Shown here piece after piece: positions 1-16,768 of a DNA stretch of 64,000 bases. The stretch is from Chrysomallon squamiferum (lineage: Eukaryota > Mollusca > Gastropoda > Neomphalida > Peltospiridae), in assembly GCA_012295275.1 (NCBI GenBank), contig CM022666.1, forward strand, positions 12,643,275 through 12,707,274. The letters are read 5' to 3'. Numbering within the stretch: position 1 is the first letter of the stretch; each line of letters starts with the position of its first letter. The position numbers were made by a program, and so were the translations under genes. Below the pieces are notes generated by a model that did no database searches, was not told the origin of the DNA, and was given only the letters and a program-made list of their open reading frames with translations.

Positions 1-126
1 GGTGTTCAGTTTTTGTTATCTGCAGTCTGTCAGTTTTCATAATTTGTTTAATAAACACAATTTTTGTAAATAAAATAACAAATCAGATGGTAACATCAAA
101 ATTTAGCATTTAAATTTATATTTTTT

Positions 127-233
<107 letters not shown>

Positions 234-407
234 CTCCTCCCTTAAACTCTTTCCCTGTATTATTAAATAGTAATTGCCTCATTCTTATTTATTTATTTTT
301 TAGATATATGTTTGAAAGATGGGTTAGGAATATCTAATTTTTTATATAATCTCATCAAAACATTCTGTAAATGGCATCTTCCCATCACGTTTTTCCACTT
401 CTCTTAG

Positions 408-1597
408 GAGGATCTCCTGCACTCACGAGGCTGTATACAAGAAAACCTAATGGACTTTCTCGCAGAGCTGTTCTCGTTTGAAATGATAAAACTGATAGAG
501 TCAGGACAGCTTCTGAATGATCAGGAACCAGAAAGTAAGTTATGGTTCAGACTTTGAGTAAAAAAAAGACCACAATTGTATTATATCTTTTACTATACAA
601 ATTAATGAAAAATTGTATTGGAAAAACAGGGATTTATAATATTCAATTTTAATGTATATATTGAGAGATGCCTTTACCTATGTAAATACATTTTTATTAT
701 TTAAAGTAGATGATTTCAGATTTTGAAAGATCTTTATATAATGGTCAGTATTTCAGAAGGCTACTAATAAAGAAAGTTAATATTAAAGGAATATTTAAAT
801 GAGTGCATCTCAGTTAAATTTTATGAAGATTGATTTCTTCAGAAAGCTTACATTGCAGGGTTTATTATTCTTTTTCTTAATTTTAATTCAGCATCTCGCT
901 GTGGTTATGGGAGGTCAAGTGTATCTTAAAAGCAGATTTTTAGTTGGTTTAAAAAGGGTGTCACTTCATATTACAGAAACATGTTTTCCATTTCATTAGC
1001 TGTATTGTTACTTACCTTTTAAGATAAAAAAGACTAGTGAGAATCATGTGGTGTATGTTCTTAAATAAAATATTTCTTTTTTATTTTAGATTTCAATTCA
1101 ATTATCTGAGTTTTTACTTTTTCAGGCACATACCTCAAAACAGACATTTGTCATTACCTAAACATCAGAATGGCACACCTACACTGAAACATTCATACAG
1201 ATAGGATTAGAAATATGCTTACAGTTACATGGAAAGTTCACTACACAAAAATACATAACAAAATATGTATGTTAATGTAGAAATTAAATAAAATATCCAA
1301 ATCTAGATGGATATTAACAGATTGATACACAGATAGACAGACACAACTTAAATTATTCATTCTTATAGCGGTTGTTTTTGTTTTAAAATATTTATACCAC
1401 TATAAAAGTTGATGTAAATAGAATGAAACAAACAATTATACTTTTGCTCAAGCTGCAACTGATCAAAAATTTTATAAACTCTCTTATAAAAGTACTCTAC
1501 ACTGAGAATCTAACTTACTTTTTAGTAGTGAGTTGGAAATTTAGTTTTTCTGTTCTTGTTATAATTTATAATGGTTTTTCTTCCAGATGAGGGGCAG

Positions 1598-1651
<54 letters not shown>

Positions 1652-1785
1652 TTCAGACCAGTGAACAGGAAATGATGTCAACGAAAGACAGACTGGTGGA
1701 AAGACAGATGAAGAGAAAAGAAGAACAGGAAAGATGAAGACTGGAAAAATAATAGAATTATAGGAACAGAGAGAAAGAGAGAGAG
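408..1785 (+). pseudogene. CAMSAP/Patronin-like pseudogene fragment, unit 1
   Basis: Three exon-like blocks are visible. At 408-534, after a CTTAG acceptor and before a GTAAGT donor, the frame reads EDLLHSRGCIQENL then FLAELFSFE, which resembles the end of the CAMSAP calponin-homology domain. The usual WWFEVVKP-type continuation is degraded. At 1126 an acceptor precedes HIPQNRHLSLPKHQN, possibly part of the disordered linker. At 1657-1785 the frame reads STKDRLVERQMKRKEEQER, like the CAMSAP coiled coil, then meets an in-frame TGA, a one-base deletion and a TAG. Microtubule minus-end binding is the known family role, but the breaks and the missing C-terminal CKK domain argue for a non-functional partial copy. 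The gene starts outside the window. Family assignment is from memory of conserved motifs. Confidence 0.66.
1600..1647 (+). repeat. (TTA)n microsatellite
   Basis: Trinucleotide run directly upstream of the coiled-coil-like exon acceptor. The unit 2 counterpart (28,972-29,020) is interrupted. Confidence 0.95.
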
Positions 1786-1941
1786 GTAAATGATAAATAA
1801 TAAAAAAAATATTATGAAAAGTGGTAGTAAAATACTTGATTGTAGTTCACAGGGCTAAATATTCACTGCAAATATTTCCAATATTCTATTATATTGAATA
1901 ATCAACGAGTAAAACTTTACCAAATTAGAAATTAAAATAGT

Positions 1942-2127
1942 TTGGTTATCAAGCATAGGTTTAAACTGCTTTCAATCCATGTACGTTCAAAATATCGTGG
2001 TTTATCGAGACTAGCCTGGCCAGAAACCAAGGAGTGGTTGGTCCATTTCTATGAACCAAATTTCGAACAAAGAGACCACATTCAACGAAAAGAAATGCTT
2101 AAAATAAAAACAGATTGTTCATTTTAA
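1942..2127 (+). other. Conserved unidentified ORF fragment
   Basis: An open frame with protein-like composition contains SRLAWPETKEWLVHFYEPNF followed by EQRDHIQRKEMLK and a TAA stop. The same frame is kept in unit 2 (about 29,340-29,490) with a D-to-E change, but sequence just upstream differs by a short insertion. No ATG opens this frame in a good context, so it may be a terminal exon or an old gene remnant. I do not recognise the family. It follows the CAMSAP-like fragment but does not resemble a CKK domain. Confidence 0.3.
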
Positions 2128-2370
2128 TTCTTGTGTTGATTATATTAAATTAAATGAAAACAAAGCTTTCTCTTTTTTTGTTTTAAAATTGGATATACTA
2201 TTGCTGACAAACTGGTTATTCGTTCCAGTAATCTATATACAGTTTGTCACATCTGACACAGAATTGTGTGTAACTAACACTGCTGATAAAGTTGTTCTCT
2301 GAAACTTTTGAGAATGGGAGGATTCTCATGGACTGCTTTCAAGAGAATCCACATAGATTTTTACAAACGC

Positions 2371-2411
2371 ACACACACATACATACACACATACATACAT
2401 ACATACATACA

Positions 2412-2447
<36 letters not shown>

Positions 2448-2530
2448 TACATACATATATACATACATACACACACATACACACATACAAACATACATAC
2501 ATACACACACACATACATATATATGCCTAA
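2371..2530 (+). repeat. (ACAT)n/(AC)n compound microsatellite
   Basis: Tetranucleotide ACAT run with AC and ATAT interruptions. The unit 2 counterpart (29,733-29,825) is mainly (AC)n. Long His/Thr/Tyr-rich open frames over it are low-complexity artefacts. Confidence 0.95.
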
Positions 2531-2932
2531 TGATGTATATGTACATATATATATGCAGTATATGCCTGTTATTGATGCCTCACCAATTTTGTATACTACT
2601 ACAACAATAACCTATGATTTTGGTACCAGTCGTTTTTAATAACAAAGTAAATACAACAATAAAATAACACATCAGTGATATTCATATTTTATTGTGATAT
2701 TTAAAAAATGTCAGGAGAATTCACTCCAGATTTCATTAATTTAGTTCACTGTTAGCAAATTAAATATATATATATATACAAAATAGATTAATTGTTAATG
2801 TCAAACGGATAGCTTTATCTGCTGAGATGCATATGCAACTGATTTAGATCAGTTTTAATAAAAACAGAAAGACACCAGATGAACAGACTCGGTTCTGAGG
2901 AATAATTCCAGGCTGTCTTTTTTTTGCCTTAC

Positions 2933-3010
2933 ATCACTGGTTCTCAACCTCTTTGCTCCATGCCCCACCTCAGCATCTATAAATGTTTATGTCCCCCTTA
3001 GAGTTTTGTA
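2933..3010 (+). mobile_element. hAT-like element end, degenerate
   Basis: CACTGGTTCTCAACCTCTTT followed by a C-rich GCCCCACCTC stretch resembles the common hAT-family end CAGTGGTTCTCAA. The unit 2 copy is at about 30,240. No matching inverted terminus was found, so this is a relic or a chance likeness. Confidence 0.35.
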
Positions 3011-3985
3011 AAAGTGTAATTACTGTAATATAAAGTAGAAATCCTTTAACAAAACAAAGTGTAAACAAACTGCTCATTAGTGTTGTCAGATACACGATAA
3101 CTTGTAGACGAAGTGTAACTGGAAGTTTGGTCGTGTTATATCAATTTCAAAATTACACTCTAGTCTCAGAATATATATTTGATCCCCACTATTAGGGTAG
3201 TTACATTTGGCTCCCTTACCAGGCAAACGGGGGATAAAAAAAATAAAAATAAAAAATAATAATAATAAATAATAATAATAATAATAATAAAGTAATAATG
3301 TTAAATTCACAGTTATAGTATATGTTTTAAAGTGATTGTATCGTACATCTAGCGACCAAATGTTGTCAGCAAAACAGAATAACTATTAAAACAACAAACT
3401 TTAAGTTTGCACAAATATTTTAAAGTTTTTATTCATAATGTCATTTCGTATTTTTATTTTTATTTTTATTTATTATTATTATTATGATTTTGTATTTATG
3501 ATTTTTTTTTTTTATGATTTTTTTTTTTTTTTCATAAATGTTATCCTCCAATAAGTTTTAGCGAGTATAAATTTAGTAAACAGACTGAGTTGACACTTCT
3601 GCCATACATGATCCAATGACAAACGAGAATTTATGCATCATCTTTTTCCGCGGATGCAGAAACTTAAACACTGTCGTGGTAAAGAGATAAAGTTACAGTC
3701 TGTGTATGATCAATATCCTGACGAATAGTTGGTGTAATACTCGTGTCTTTTCCAAAGCAAAATAGAATTTACAAAAATGCCTCAAGTGGATCAATTATAT
3801 GTGGAAGGCCGCGGGAACAGCTGAATTCATCGAAAATCAACTCGGATAAGAAATAATTGATTAACATCCAATATTAGTTCAAAACAAACGTGTTACTGCA
3901 TTAAATATAAAATTACAAGGAATGTATGATTGAAAGTTCTATTTACAAAACATACCTGCAGTTATAAACGATTACATTAGTCAGC
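3010..3985 (+). other. Intergenic, AT-rich, no gene seen
   Basis: Contains an (AAT)n-like run at 3240-3300 and T/ATT-rich stretches at 3450-3530. Open frames here are low-complexity. The sequence is conserved in unit 2 (30.3-31.4 kb), apart from tract lengths and a TTA expansion. Confidence 0.6.
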
Positions 3986-3987
3986 AT

Positions 3988-4150
3988 ACGTAACTCTGCC
4001 CCCAAAAGGTACGTAACTCGATTGTTGCTCGGTTAGTGAAGCTTAAAACAATCGCGAATGAATCGCGTAGAAAAAGGGCTAAATTGTCCGATCTGTCGGT
4101 GAATTTCTGTTTGGATTTTTTAAGAAATACGGCTCTATCTTTCAAATTTT
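3988..4150 (+). repeat. Promoter/first-exon-like module, truncated copy
   Basis: Starts with a TACGTAACT and CCCCCAAAAGG block, then the AAACAATCGCGAATGAATCG region where the other copies read ACAATGGCGGATGAATCACG, so the ATG-GCG context is lost. The following frame is still recognisable as RRKRAKLSDLSVNFCLDFLR. It ends abruptly in T-rich DNA after CTATCTTTCAAA. Related copies lie at 6768-6990 and 31,438-31,960. Confidence 0.5.
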
Positions 4151-4994
4151 CATTTTGTTTCTTTTGTTGTTATTTTGTAAAGAGTTGTTCTTATTAATAA
4201 CATTATTATTTAATTTCTTTTTCTTTTCATTTTTAAGTTGGTTATAGTAATGAAATTTGGTAGATTTGTTGTTTATTTCTTTAAAGTAAATAAATAAAAT
4301 AATAATGTTTGTTTAATCTAGTTTTAATAAATTTAAAATAGGTTTATTCATTGGTGATCAAATACTAAGAGAGAAAAAAAAGTAATAATAGTAATAAATA
4401 TTTATTAATATAAAGTGATGTTTCTTCCCTGCACATACAGTTTCAACAAGTCAAGCGCAGACTGCTTATTTTAATGAGATATTTATTGTAAATATACACC
4501 ATGAATATAATAACTATGTCGCAAAATGTTAAAAATAACGGTTAGAATTTCCAAAAGGGGAATCACCTTCTAGATAACCTACTTCTGAAATAGCTTCCTA
4601 AAAACGAATCTGCGTAATTTCCATCACGTGACTAATAATCGATTAGATCGTTGTGGTCATGTAATACAATTGGCTTGTTTGGAATTAAAATGCTTTAAAG
4701 AAAATAAATAAAATGAAATAAAATAATTAAAAAAATAAAGATGTAAAGAAAATAAATAAATTAATAAATAACACTAAATAAAACACTTTCGCTTTATTAA
4801 AATATTTATAACAATCATTTATATTGTTCCTGTTATTATTGTTGTTGTTATTGTCATCGCCGTCGTTGTTGTTTCATACTTGTTTCTTTCTTCCAAACAG
4901 AGGATACACCAGTTTTACTAAGTAAAGTGTAAGAAATTAACGTAGTATCGTATCGTTCAGCTTTTTATCAGGTCTACAAGGGCGGTTTATGTGA

Positions 4995-5031
4995 TGACGT
5001 CATCTGGTAGGTCCTCGTACACGTATACAAA
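4995..5031 (+). promoter_or_regulatory. Putative TNF copy 1 set A core promoter (CRE and TATA-like)
   Basis: A full palindromic CRE, TGACGTCA, lies at 4995-5002 and a weak TATA-like TATACAAA at 5024-5031, about 150 bases before the set A start codon. Unit 2 has a stronger TATATAAA at the matching place but no CRE. Function is inferred from motif and position only. Confidence 0.45.
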
Positions 5032-5176
5032 CTAACTCACACCGTGGCATTGCCAGAGACCGTGCTTGTCATAGACGTGTTTCATGTCAGCTTGATCAGA
5101 GTTACGCGTTAATCTTTTTTCACTCACACACTTCGGGCGTTTAAAAGCAGAAATTAAACAAGAAAAACAAAACAAA

Positions 5177-9560
<4,384 letters not shown>

Positions 9561-9599
9561 ATAGTACTTTAAAAACAGCATTTAAAATACTTTTTTAAT

Positions 9600-10760
9600 A
9601 ATAATATAGTTTACAAAGGCATTCTTCAATATATACTTATATACTTATATACTTATATACTTTTACACTTATATACTTATATACTAATATACATATATAC
9701 ACAGAGAAACAGATACATCTTGTGTCGCAAGGGAGAGTCTTTGGTTTTGGTAACAGACTTTTTAATAATAATATAGTCTACAAAGACATCCTTACAATAT
9801 ATACTTATATATATGCAAACAGAGAAACATTTGAGTCTTCTTTTTAACATAATTATCCTGATTCTCCCTTGACTGATTTTGTATTAAAACCTCTTTCCAA
9901 ACAAAACTAAGATAATTAAATCTTTTTTGTTGATTTTGTAATTTTGTTTTCACCAAACGAAATAAAATTTTAAAGAAATTGTTGTTTCTAATCTGTTATA
10001 TTTAGATCCACATGATGAATTATGATGGTAAACCGTTTTGATCTCACGCAGTAGGGCCCTGAACCATTCCCTAACAGGCCGTGGAAAGTTTTAACAGGAT
10101 ATTTAGATGTACTGTTTGGTGCTACTTTGGCATGTCATTTACAACTTAAGTGGCGACGATATAGGAAATGTCAGTTTATAAGATGGTATATTCCTTTAAA
10201 TTTGACAGGAAATTTTAGTTTATAGCAAACTTATTCACCTTTTAAGCTCAATTCAACGATAAATTATAAATATATAATAAAAAAAAAAAAAATAAAAAAA
10301 AAAATAATAAAAAAAGAATAAAAAAATAATAATTGAAAAAAGCGCATAGAATTTTCTCAGTGTAGACCACATCATCACGTTTATCACACACCAAAGTAGC
10401 ACCTACTGTTTTCTCTGTTTAAGTTAGAAAATTGATCATTATTTCCTTATTAAACCGCGGGTTGCAATTTAGGTTAAACCTACTTGTAGAATTCGTTAGT
10501 AGCTATTTTTTTACTTATTATAATGTCTTATACTGTTGTGCTATTAAAGTACAGTTTTTGAAAATGTAACATTTATTATTTACATATATAGCTTACTTTA
10601 ATACAGTCTTAACATCTCGTAATTAACCTGTTTGTATCATTAAAGTAAGTAAATATGTACCGTTAGTTAGCAGTAATCCAATTAATGAAATCGCTTTGCA
10701 ATTAACAATCATTAGCGAGAGACAAAAGTAATTTTTGTCGGCTAGACTGTGCTGATTTCA
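9600..10760 (+). other. TNF 3' flank and intergenic DNA
   Basis: Contains short TATACTTATA-type direct repeats (9630-9700), an AATAAA at 9960 that may end the TNF transcript, and an A-rich tract near 10,280. No supported coding exon. It is conserved in unit 2 (38.3-39.4 kb). Confidence 0.6.
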
Positions 10761-10788
10761 TATCACAGTGGTCGGCCTATATGTATAA

Positions 10789-11230
10789 TACACTTTAGTA
10801 TCTTGGTCCTCCTCCAGAACACTGCATAGCTGAATGATTCCCTCTGAGAAAAGTTGCCGACCCCTGATACGATATGATGTCCTAAAATAATCATTGTGTA
10901 ATCAATGCTTATGTTGTTTTTAATAACTAAAACTTTATAACAATACAAACATTTGTCGAGAATGACAAACTGAAAGAAGGAAAATAATATTTTAATATTA
11001 TATGCATAATACATTTGGTATCTTGGCCGTCTTCCAGAACACCGCACAGCTGAATGGCCCCCTCTCTGCAAAAGGTTGCTGACACCTGATATGATTACAT
11101 TGCAATAAACTACCATTGTAAGATGAATGCTTATGTTGCTTTTAATAACTGAAACTTTATTTGAATACAAGCATTTCTCATGAATAAAACAATAAACAAA
11201 CTAAAGGAAAGAAACAAATATTTGAAAAGA
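10789..11230 (+). repeat. ~210-base direct repeat pair
   Basis: Two head-to-tail diverged copies, each with CTCCAGAACACTGCACAGCT-like, GTTGCCGACCCCTGAT-like and AATGCTTATGTTG-like segments. Further copies lie at about 14,160-14,440, and CTTGTTTTATTCTCGACAAA at about 12,500 matches the reverse complement. GTTGCCGACC with CAGTGGTCGG nearby may derive from a hAT-like element. Unit 2 copies are at 39,430-39,860 and 42,990-43,260. Confidence 0.7.
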
Positions 11231-11234
11231 TTTA

Positions 11235-11286
<52 letters not shown>

Positions 11287-11850
11287 GTAATAATAGTAAT
11301 AATAATAATAAAATGTGAAAGAAAACGAAATGAGGGAAACAGAAATGTTCTATAATAAAATCAGACTTCATTTTCCAGGCATCTGAGATCGCGAAACAGT
11401 TGAATACAAAAACCATTGTATATATATATATATATATATCTTCAGTATTGAGCAGCAAAAAGGGATGCTAGGAAGCAAGGCTGCTTTGGTCTGAAGGTTT
11501 AAAGAAAAAACCAATGAAGTTACGGTAATAACTGGTTTCCAAGTGTTCGGTTGGAGGACCGGACTAAAATCCATCGCGTGCCAGATGTACCCGGCAGGCC
11601 AAGCGTTTCCGACACCTGATAAATCAGCTACTGTTCAAGCTGTCGAGATCAGCGTGTCAGTTCATTTCATATCTGTGACTCAGTAAATTTTAAAGCTTAT
11701 TCTCGAGGAATTCAAAAAGCCTTAGACAAATTTCATTACTTGTATCTGTACTGTCTTTTGAATATACCATCATATCTATAATACATAATATATAGTTGAC
11801 TAAAGAAAACATATTGACGATAAACCCACCCATCTGTAAGCTTCAAATAT
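11000..11850 (+). repeat. Internal duplication, left copy
   Basis: Shares an ordered series of blocks with 14,150-14,890: an AGCAAAAAGGGAT-type segment, a CTGCTTTGGTCTG segment, GCCGACACCTGAT followed by TCAGCTACTGTTCAAGC, and AATAAACCCACCCATCTGTAAG-type sequence. Both copies also occur in unit 2, so this event is older than the 25-kb duplication. No coding content seen. Confidence 0.7.
11237..11311 (+). repeat. (ATA)n microsatellite
   Basis: ATA run with ATAGTA interruptions; unit 2 counterpart 39,888-39,944. Confidence 0.95.
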
Positions 11851-12405
11851 ATATGTGTATGCATTTATGTGTGTGTGTGTGTGTGTGTTTTGCATGTTTC
11901 CACAATGAATAGATATGTATGTCTGTATGTGAATGTATCTGATACGTGTGAAAGATAAAAAAAAAATATATTTTTTAATTTTCTTCACTATCATTCTACC
12001 ATCAACATTTTATTTTGTTTGTCATGAAACAAATTTCAGACAGAAAGTTTTCACTTCAATGGTTGTTACTCCCTTGACACCCTGTATTTTCTCGTGTTTT
12101 TAATTACAATTTTTTTTAGAAAGAAAAATACCCAGAAAACATTAAAAAACGTTAAAGAAATACAGTTAAATCACAATATATGTACAGCTGTACGTAACAC
12201 AGAATAAAAAACAAATCTTCTTGTCTTGTATAAAGAAAATGTGAATAACAGTTTTTATAACTAATTCAAAATTAACGCTTGTCAGCTGTTGGGTGCTTTA
12301 GCCAATGAGTTCTGTTGTTTTTGTATTCAACTGTTTTGTTATCTCAGATGCCTGGACAATGAAGTTTTGTTTTAATACATTTTCTTTGTTTCGTTTTCTT
12401 TTACG

Positions 12406-12477
<72 letters not shown>

Positions 12478-13680
12478 TTTTTCTTCTTTCTGTTTCTTTA
12501 CTTGTTTTATTCTCGACAAATGCCTGTATAACAACATAAACATTCTTCATTTAAAGATTATAATGTTATTTTGGAACGTGACCAATAGCTATTTAAATGT
12601 CAAGCTGTTTATTTTTCTATTCTCGAGAAACGTTCATACAAAACCTGAAAAGACCAGTAGGTGTTCGTTATCGTATTCCCGAGAAAAGCATAGTATTATC
12701 TGTTTAAATGGGAGTATTAGCTGTCGAAACTGATTAACATTCATACAGAAAAGAACATTTTGACCCAGTCAGTAAATACTAAAGACTGAAATTGGACTTA
12801 AAGCTTATTCTCGAGGAATCGAAAGCGAAAAAAGAAAAACAGTAACATTTTTAATACATTAAAGAAATCGCAATATATTTACAGTACTATACAATAGACA
12901 AGCCGTTCATTTTCCCTTACAAAATGAAAAAAGTAAATACCAATATTTTACTTATTATCGTTTCAAAACAGATGCCTGGTAGCTGTTGAGTGCTTTAAAT
13001 TATTCAGTGATTTCGATTGTTTAGAAAATGAATCTAGCAAAATAAGCGTCTGATGTCATTACACTACTGTTTTCTTTTCATTTTCCTGGTTACGTTTTCT
13101 TTACATTGCTAATTACTTTTTTTAGTTCTAAGTAAGTCTTCCGACTGTTCAATAACGTTTTTGTAACTCAACAAGAACCTAGTAGTTATTCCATTTTCGA
13201 GAAGCATGTAGCATAAGCTTGAAATATTGACGATCACGTTTTACTGCATTTCCCAGAAGGCGTAGTTTAAATGAAATTAGCTGTCCAGACTGGCTGTCAT
13301 TTTGGTTTACTTGTAACCTGTAAATAAGTAAATTTAAAACTCACACCAGACGAATCGAACAAGTGCAAGAAAGGTTTATTATATCTTATATATGCATGTG
13401 AATGTGTATGTGTGTGTGCATGTTTAACTGAATATACAAGTTCGGTTTATATGTCTATAAATTTTGAGGAAAACTAAACAAAAAGAAACCTAATAAATAA
13501 ATAAATAAATAAAATAAAATAAAATAAATAAAATATATATAATGGTAAGAAAAAAAGAAAATGATAAGAACAGAATCTGTATGTGATAACAGCTTTATCC
13601 AGCGAACTAAGAATGGCCCGCTTCAGCAAGGCTATGAAAACCGTTTACAAAAAGATCTAAACTAGCAGTTAAACACTAAA
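11850..13680 (+). other. Intergenic, no gene seen
   Basis: Contains a (TTA)n tract at 12,411-12,476 and several TTCTCGAGAA/TTCCCGAGAA-like palindromes (12,617-12,690). Predicted peptides are low-complexity over the TTA run. Unit 2 carries the region at 41.1-42.7 kb plus an additional short block with more such palindromes. Confidence 0.55.
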
Positions 13681-13681
13681 A

Positions 13682-13683
<2 letters not shown>

Positions 13684-13720
<37 letters not shown>
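13684..13720 (+). repeat. (GT)n microsatellite
   Basis: GT run just left of the foldback element at 13,733. Missing from unit 2. Confidence 0.95.
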
Positions 13721-13724
<4 letters not shown>

Positions 13725-13732
13725 CTATGATA

Positions 13733-14056
<324 letters not shown>

Positions 14057-14149
14057 AAATTCTTTTGATTTCACATCTAAATTTTATAAAGCTTATAAAT
14101 CATCAGAGGTATGTTCAGCTGCAAGTATCAACACTTCATCAACAGTGAT

Positions 14150-14441
14150 ATATGATAACATTGTACTAAAATAACCATTGTATAATGAATGCTTATGTTG
14201 CTTTTAATAACTAAAATTTTATTAAAATACAGGCATTTGTCGAGAATAAAACAAGTAAACAAACTGGAGGAAAGAAGATTTTTTAAAAAGATATTATGTA
14301 TGTATAATACATTTGATATCTTGGCCCTCCTCCAGAACACTGCACAGCTGAATGGCTCCCCTCTGAAAAAAGTTGTTTTCTGATACGATTACATTGTACT
14401 AAAATAATCATTGTGTAATCAATGCTTATGTTGTTTTTTAA

Positions 14442-14506
<65 letters not shown>

Positions 14507-14890
14507 ATATCTTTACATCGCTTTCAATTCTGTCTTCAATACTGAACACCAAAAAGGGATCCTGTGAAGCAAGACTGCTTTGGTCTGGTGGTTTAAAGAA
14601 AAAACAAAGACATTAACATAAAATTTGTGTCCAAGTCTTCAGCCGGACTAAAATATTTTGCCGACACCTGATATATCAGCTACTGTTCAAGCTACTTATT
14701 TTATTGTCGAAAACAATGTCCGTTCATCTGATATCTGACTCAGTCAGTAAATACCCAAGACTGAAATTTAAAGGGTGTGTCTATAGTGCATTTTAAATAC
14801 ACCATCATATTTATAATACATAATATACTTGAGTAAAGAAAAAACAGAAAATAAACCCACCCATCTGTAAGTTTAAAATATATCTATCTG
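14150..14890 (+). repeat. Internal duplication, right copy
   Basis: Partner of 11,000-11,850 (see that entry). It contains a (CA)n tract at 14,443-14,503. Counterpart in unit 2: about 42,980-43,720. Confidence 0.7.
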
Positions 14891-15250
14891 TACATTATAT
14901 ATATCAGTATGTGTGTGTGTGTGTGTATGTGTGTGTGTGTGTGTGTTTGTGTCAATAAACAATCAATCTGAAATCACTTTTATCTTTATTTGTATGTATA
15001 CATATGTGTATATGTGATATCTGTGTAGATATGCAAGTCATGTATCTATATGTAGGTGTGTATGACATAACATTTATACTATGGAATATAAAACAACTTT
15101 GCACTGGTAAGATATATAGTATTCTGGTGTAAGTGTTTGTTTCAATCTGATATGCAGATTTAAAGCATACATAAGATAGAACAATTTAATTAACAATGCA
15201 TAATGGTTGCTTATGCTGTTTTTTATAACCACACACACCGATCTCTCTCA
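14890..15250 (+). other. Intergenic, no gene seen
   Basis: (GT)n at 14,910-14,947 and AT-rich single-copy-like DNA, conserved in unit 2 at 43.74-44.09 kb. Confidence 0.55.
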
Positions 15251-15252
15251 TA

Positions 15253-15805
<553 letters not shown>

Positions 15806-16138
15806 TAAGATAGATGATACTAATTAATAATTAATTTATTTGGTCAAAAGTCTAGATAGACTGAGTAGCTGGACATAAGCACCATGTCTCTCGTTAAAGA
15901 TTGAAATACACGAAACAGATGGGCAGCCGATAAATAATTAGTAGCTAATTTTGTGGTTTGATTCAAAAAAGATTAATTTTCTGAAGAAGGTAAGGTATTT
16001 ATTATATGCTAAAAAAGGTATTTTTTTATTTTTTAAATAAATAAAAATAGTGAATCGCGTTTTCAGACGTCAAACAACACGAATATTGTAACTGTATCCA
16101 GAATGTTTTAGTTTAACTGTAGTTAATTTCTAGCCCGA

Positions 16139-16339
16139 ATGTTTACATCTGCGAACTTGTACATAAATCTCTGGACAGCAGAATCATGTTATGAAGGATA
16201 TTTGGTTTCTTTGGATAACTATTCAGTAGTAAGTTGCATAAACTGTGTTGTAATTTGTCTGTTGTTGCAGATACTCGAGAGACTTAGGTGTTTTGTGTGG
16301 CGTCTTTTTAGCGTCTGTGGAATAACGTACGTCTGCTAA
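16139..16339 (+). other. Conserved 66-codon ORF, unknown
   Basis: An ORF containing SANLYINLWTAESCYEGYLV, LDNYS, a Cys-rich hydrophobic SCINCVVICLLLQIL and ending SVCGITYVC is kept at the same length in unit 2 (44,934-45,134) with few substitutions but different first residues. It also overlaps possible splice signals (a GTAAGT after NYSV and a TTGTTGCAG acceptor at 16,269), so it may be exon sequence of the neighbouring membrane protein gene. No family recognised. Confidence 0.28.
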
Positions 16340-16768
16340 TAATAACCAATGGCAATCAAAAAACAACAACAACACACGTATAAGATTCCATCCTTTAAAC
16401 ACAGCATGATATAAGGTCATAATATGCTATGTTATAGCATTTTAAGACAAACGTGTTTTGTACTTTTAGGTGTGTCAAGGATTTTACAAAAGACAAAATA
16501 AAGAGAAATATCAGAAGACTGGAAATATAATTCTAGGCAGAGCGTTTTTTAAATTTAGAAGTATATCCAATTTAAGCTTAGAATTTTAAAAAGTAACAAA
16601 ATATCCAGTTCAGACTTAGAATATTAAAGTTTAACAGTTTATTAAATATAGCCACAGAAGTTTAAAATTGAACACAATATAAAATTTGAACACAATTTTA
16701 AAATTTTGCCTTTAAAATTTTAATATTTTAAATGTTTCTGACTCGTGTCTAAAATTAAACATTTAACA
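16340..16768 (+). promoter_or_regulatory. Upstream region of the 227-aa membrane protein
   Basis: AT-rich, with short diverged repeats around TTAGAATTTTAAAAAGTAAC and TTAGAATATTAAAGTTTAAC. An acceptor-like TTTTAG at about 16,470 is followed by an open stretch (VCQGFYKRQNKEKYQKTGN), which could be an upstream exon. No TATA box is convincing. Confidence 0.25.

Noticed and set aside
2292-2639. 100-115 aa open frames rich in His/Thr/Tyr
   Set aside because: They are translations of the (ACAT)n microsatellite in several frames and both strands, with no conserved length in unit 2.
10763-11170. 135-aa minus-strand ORF with repeated segments
   Set aside because: It spans two copies of the ~210-base repeat and its internal repetition comes from that; the frame differs in unit 2 (39,407-39,820) at both ends.
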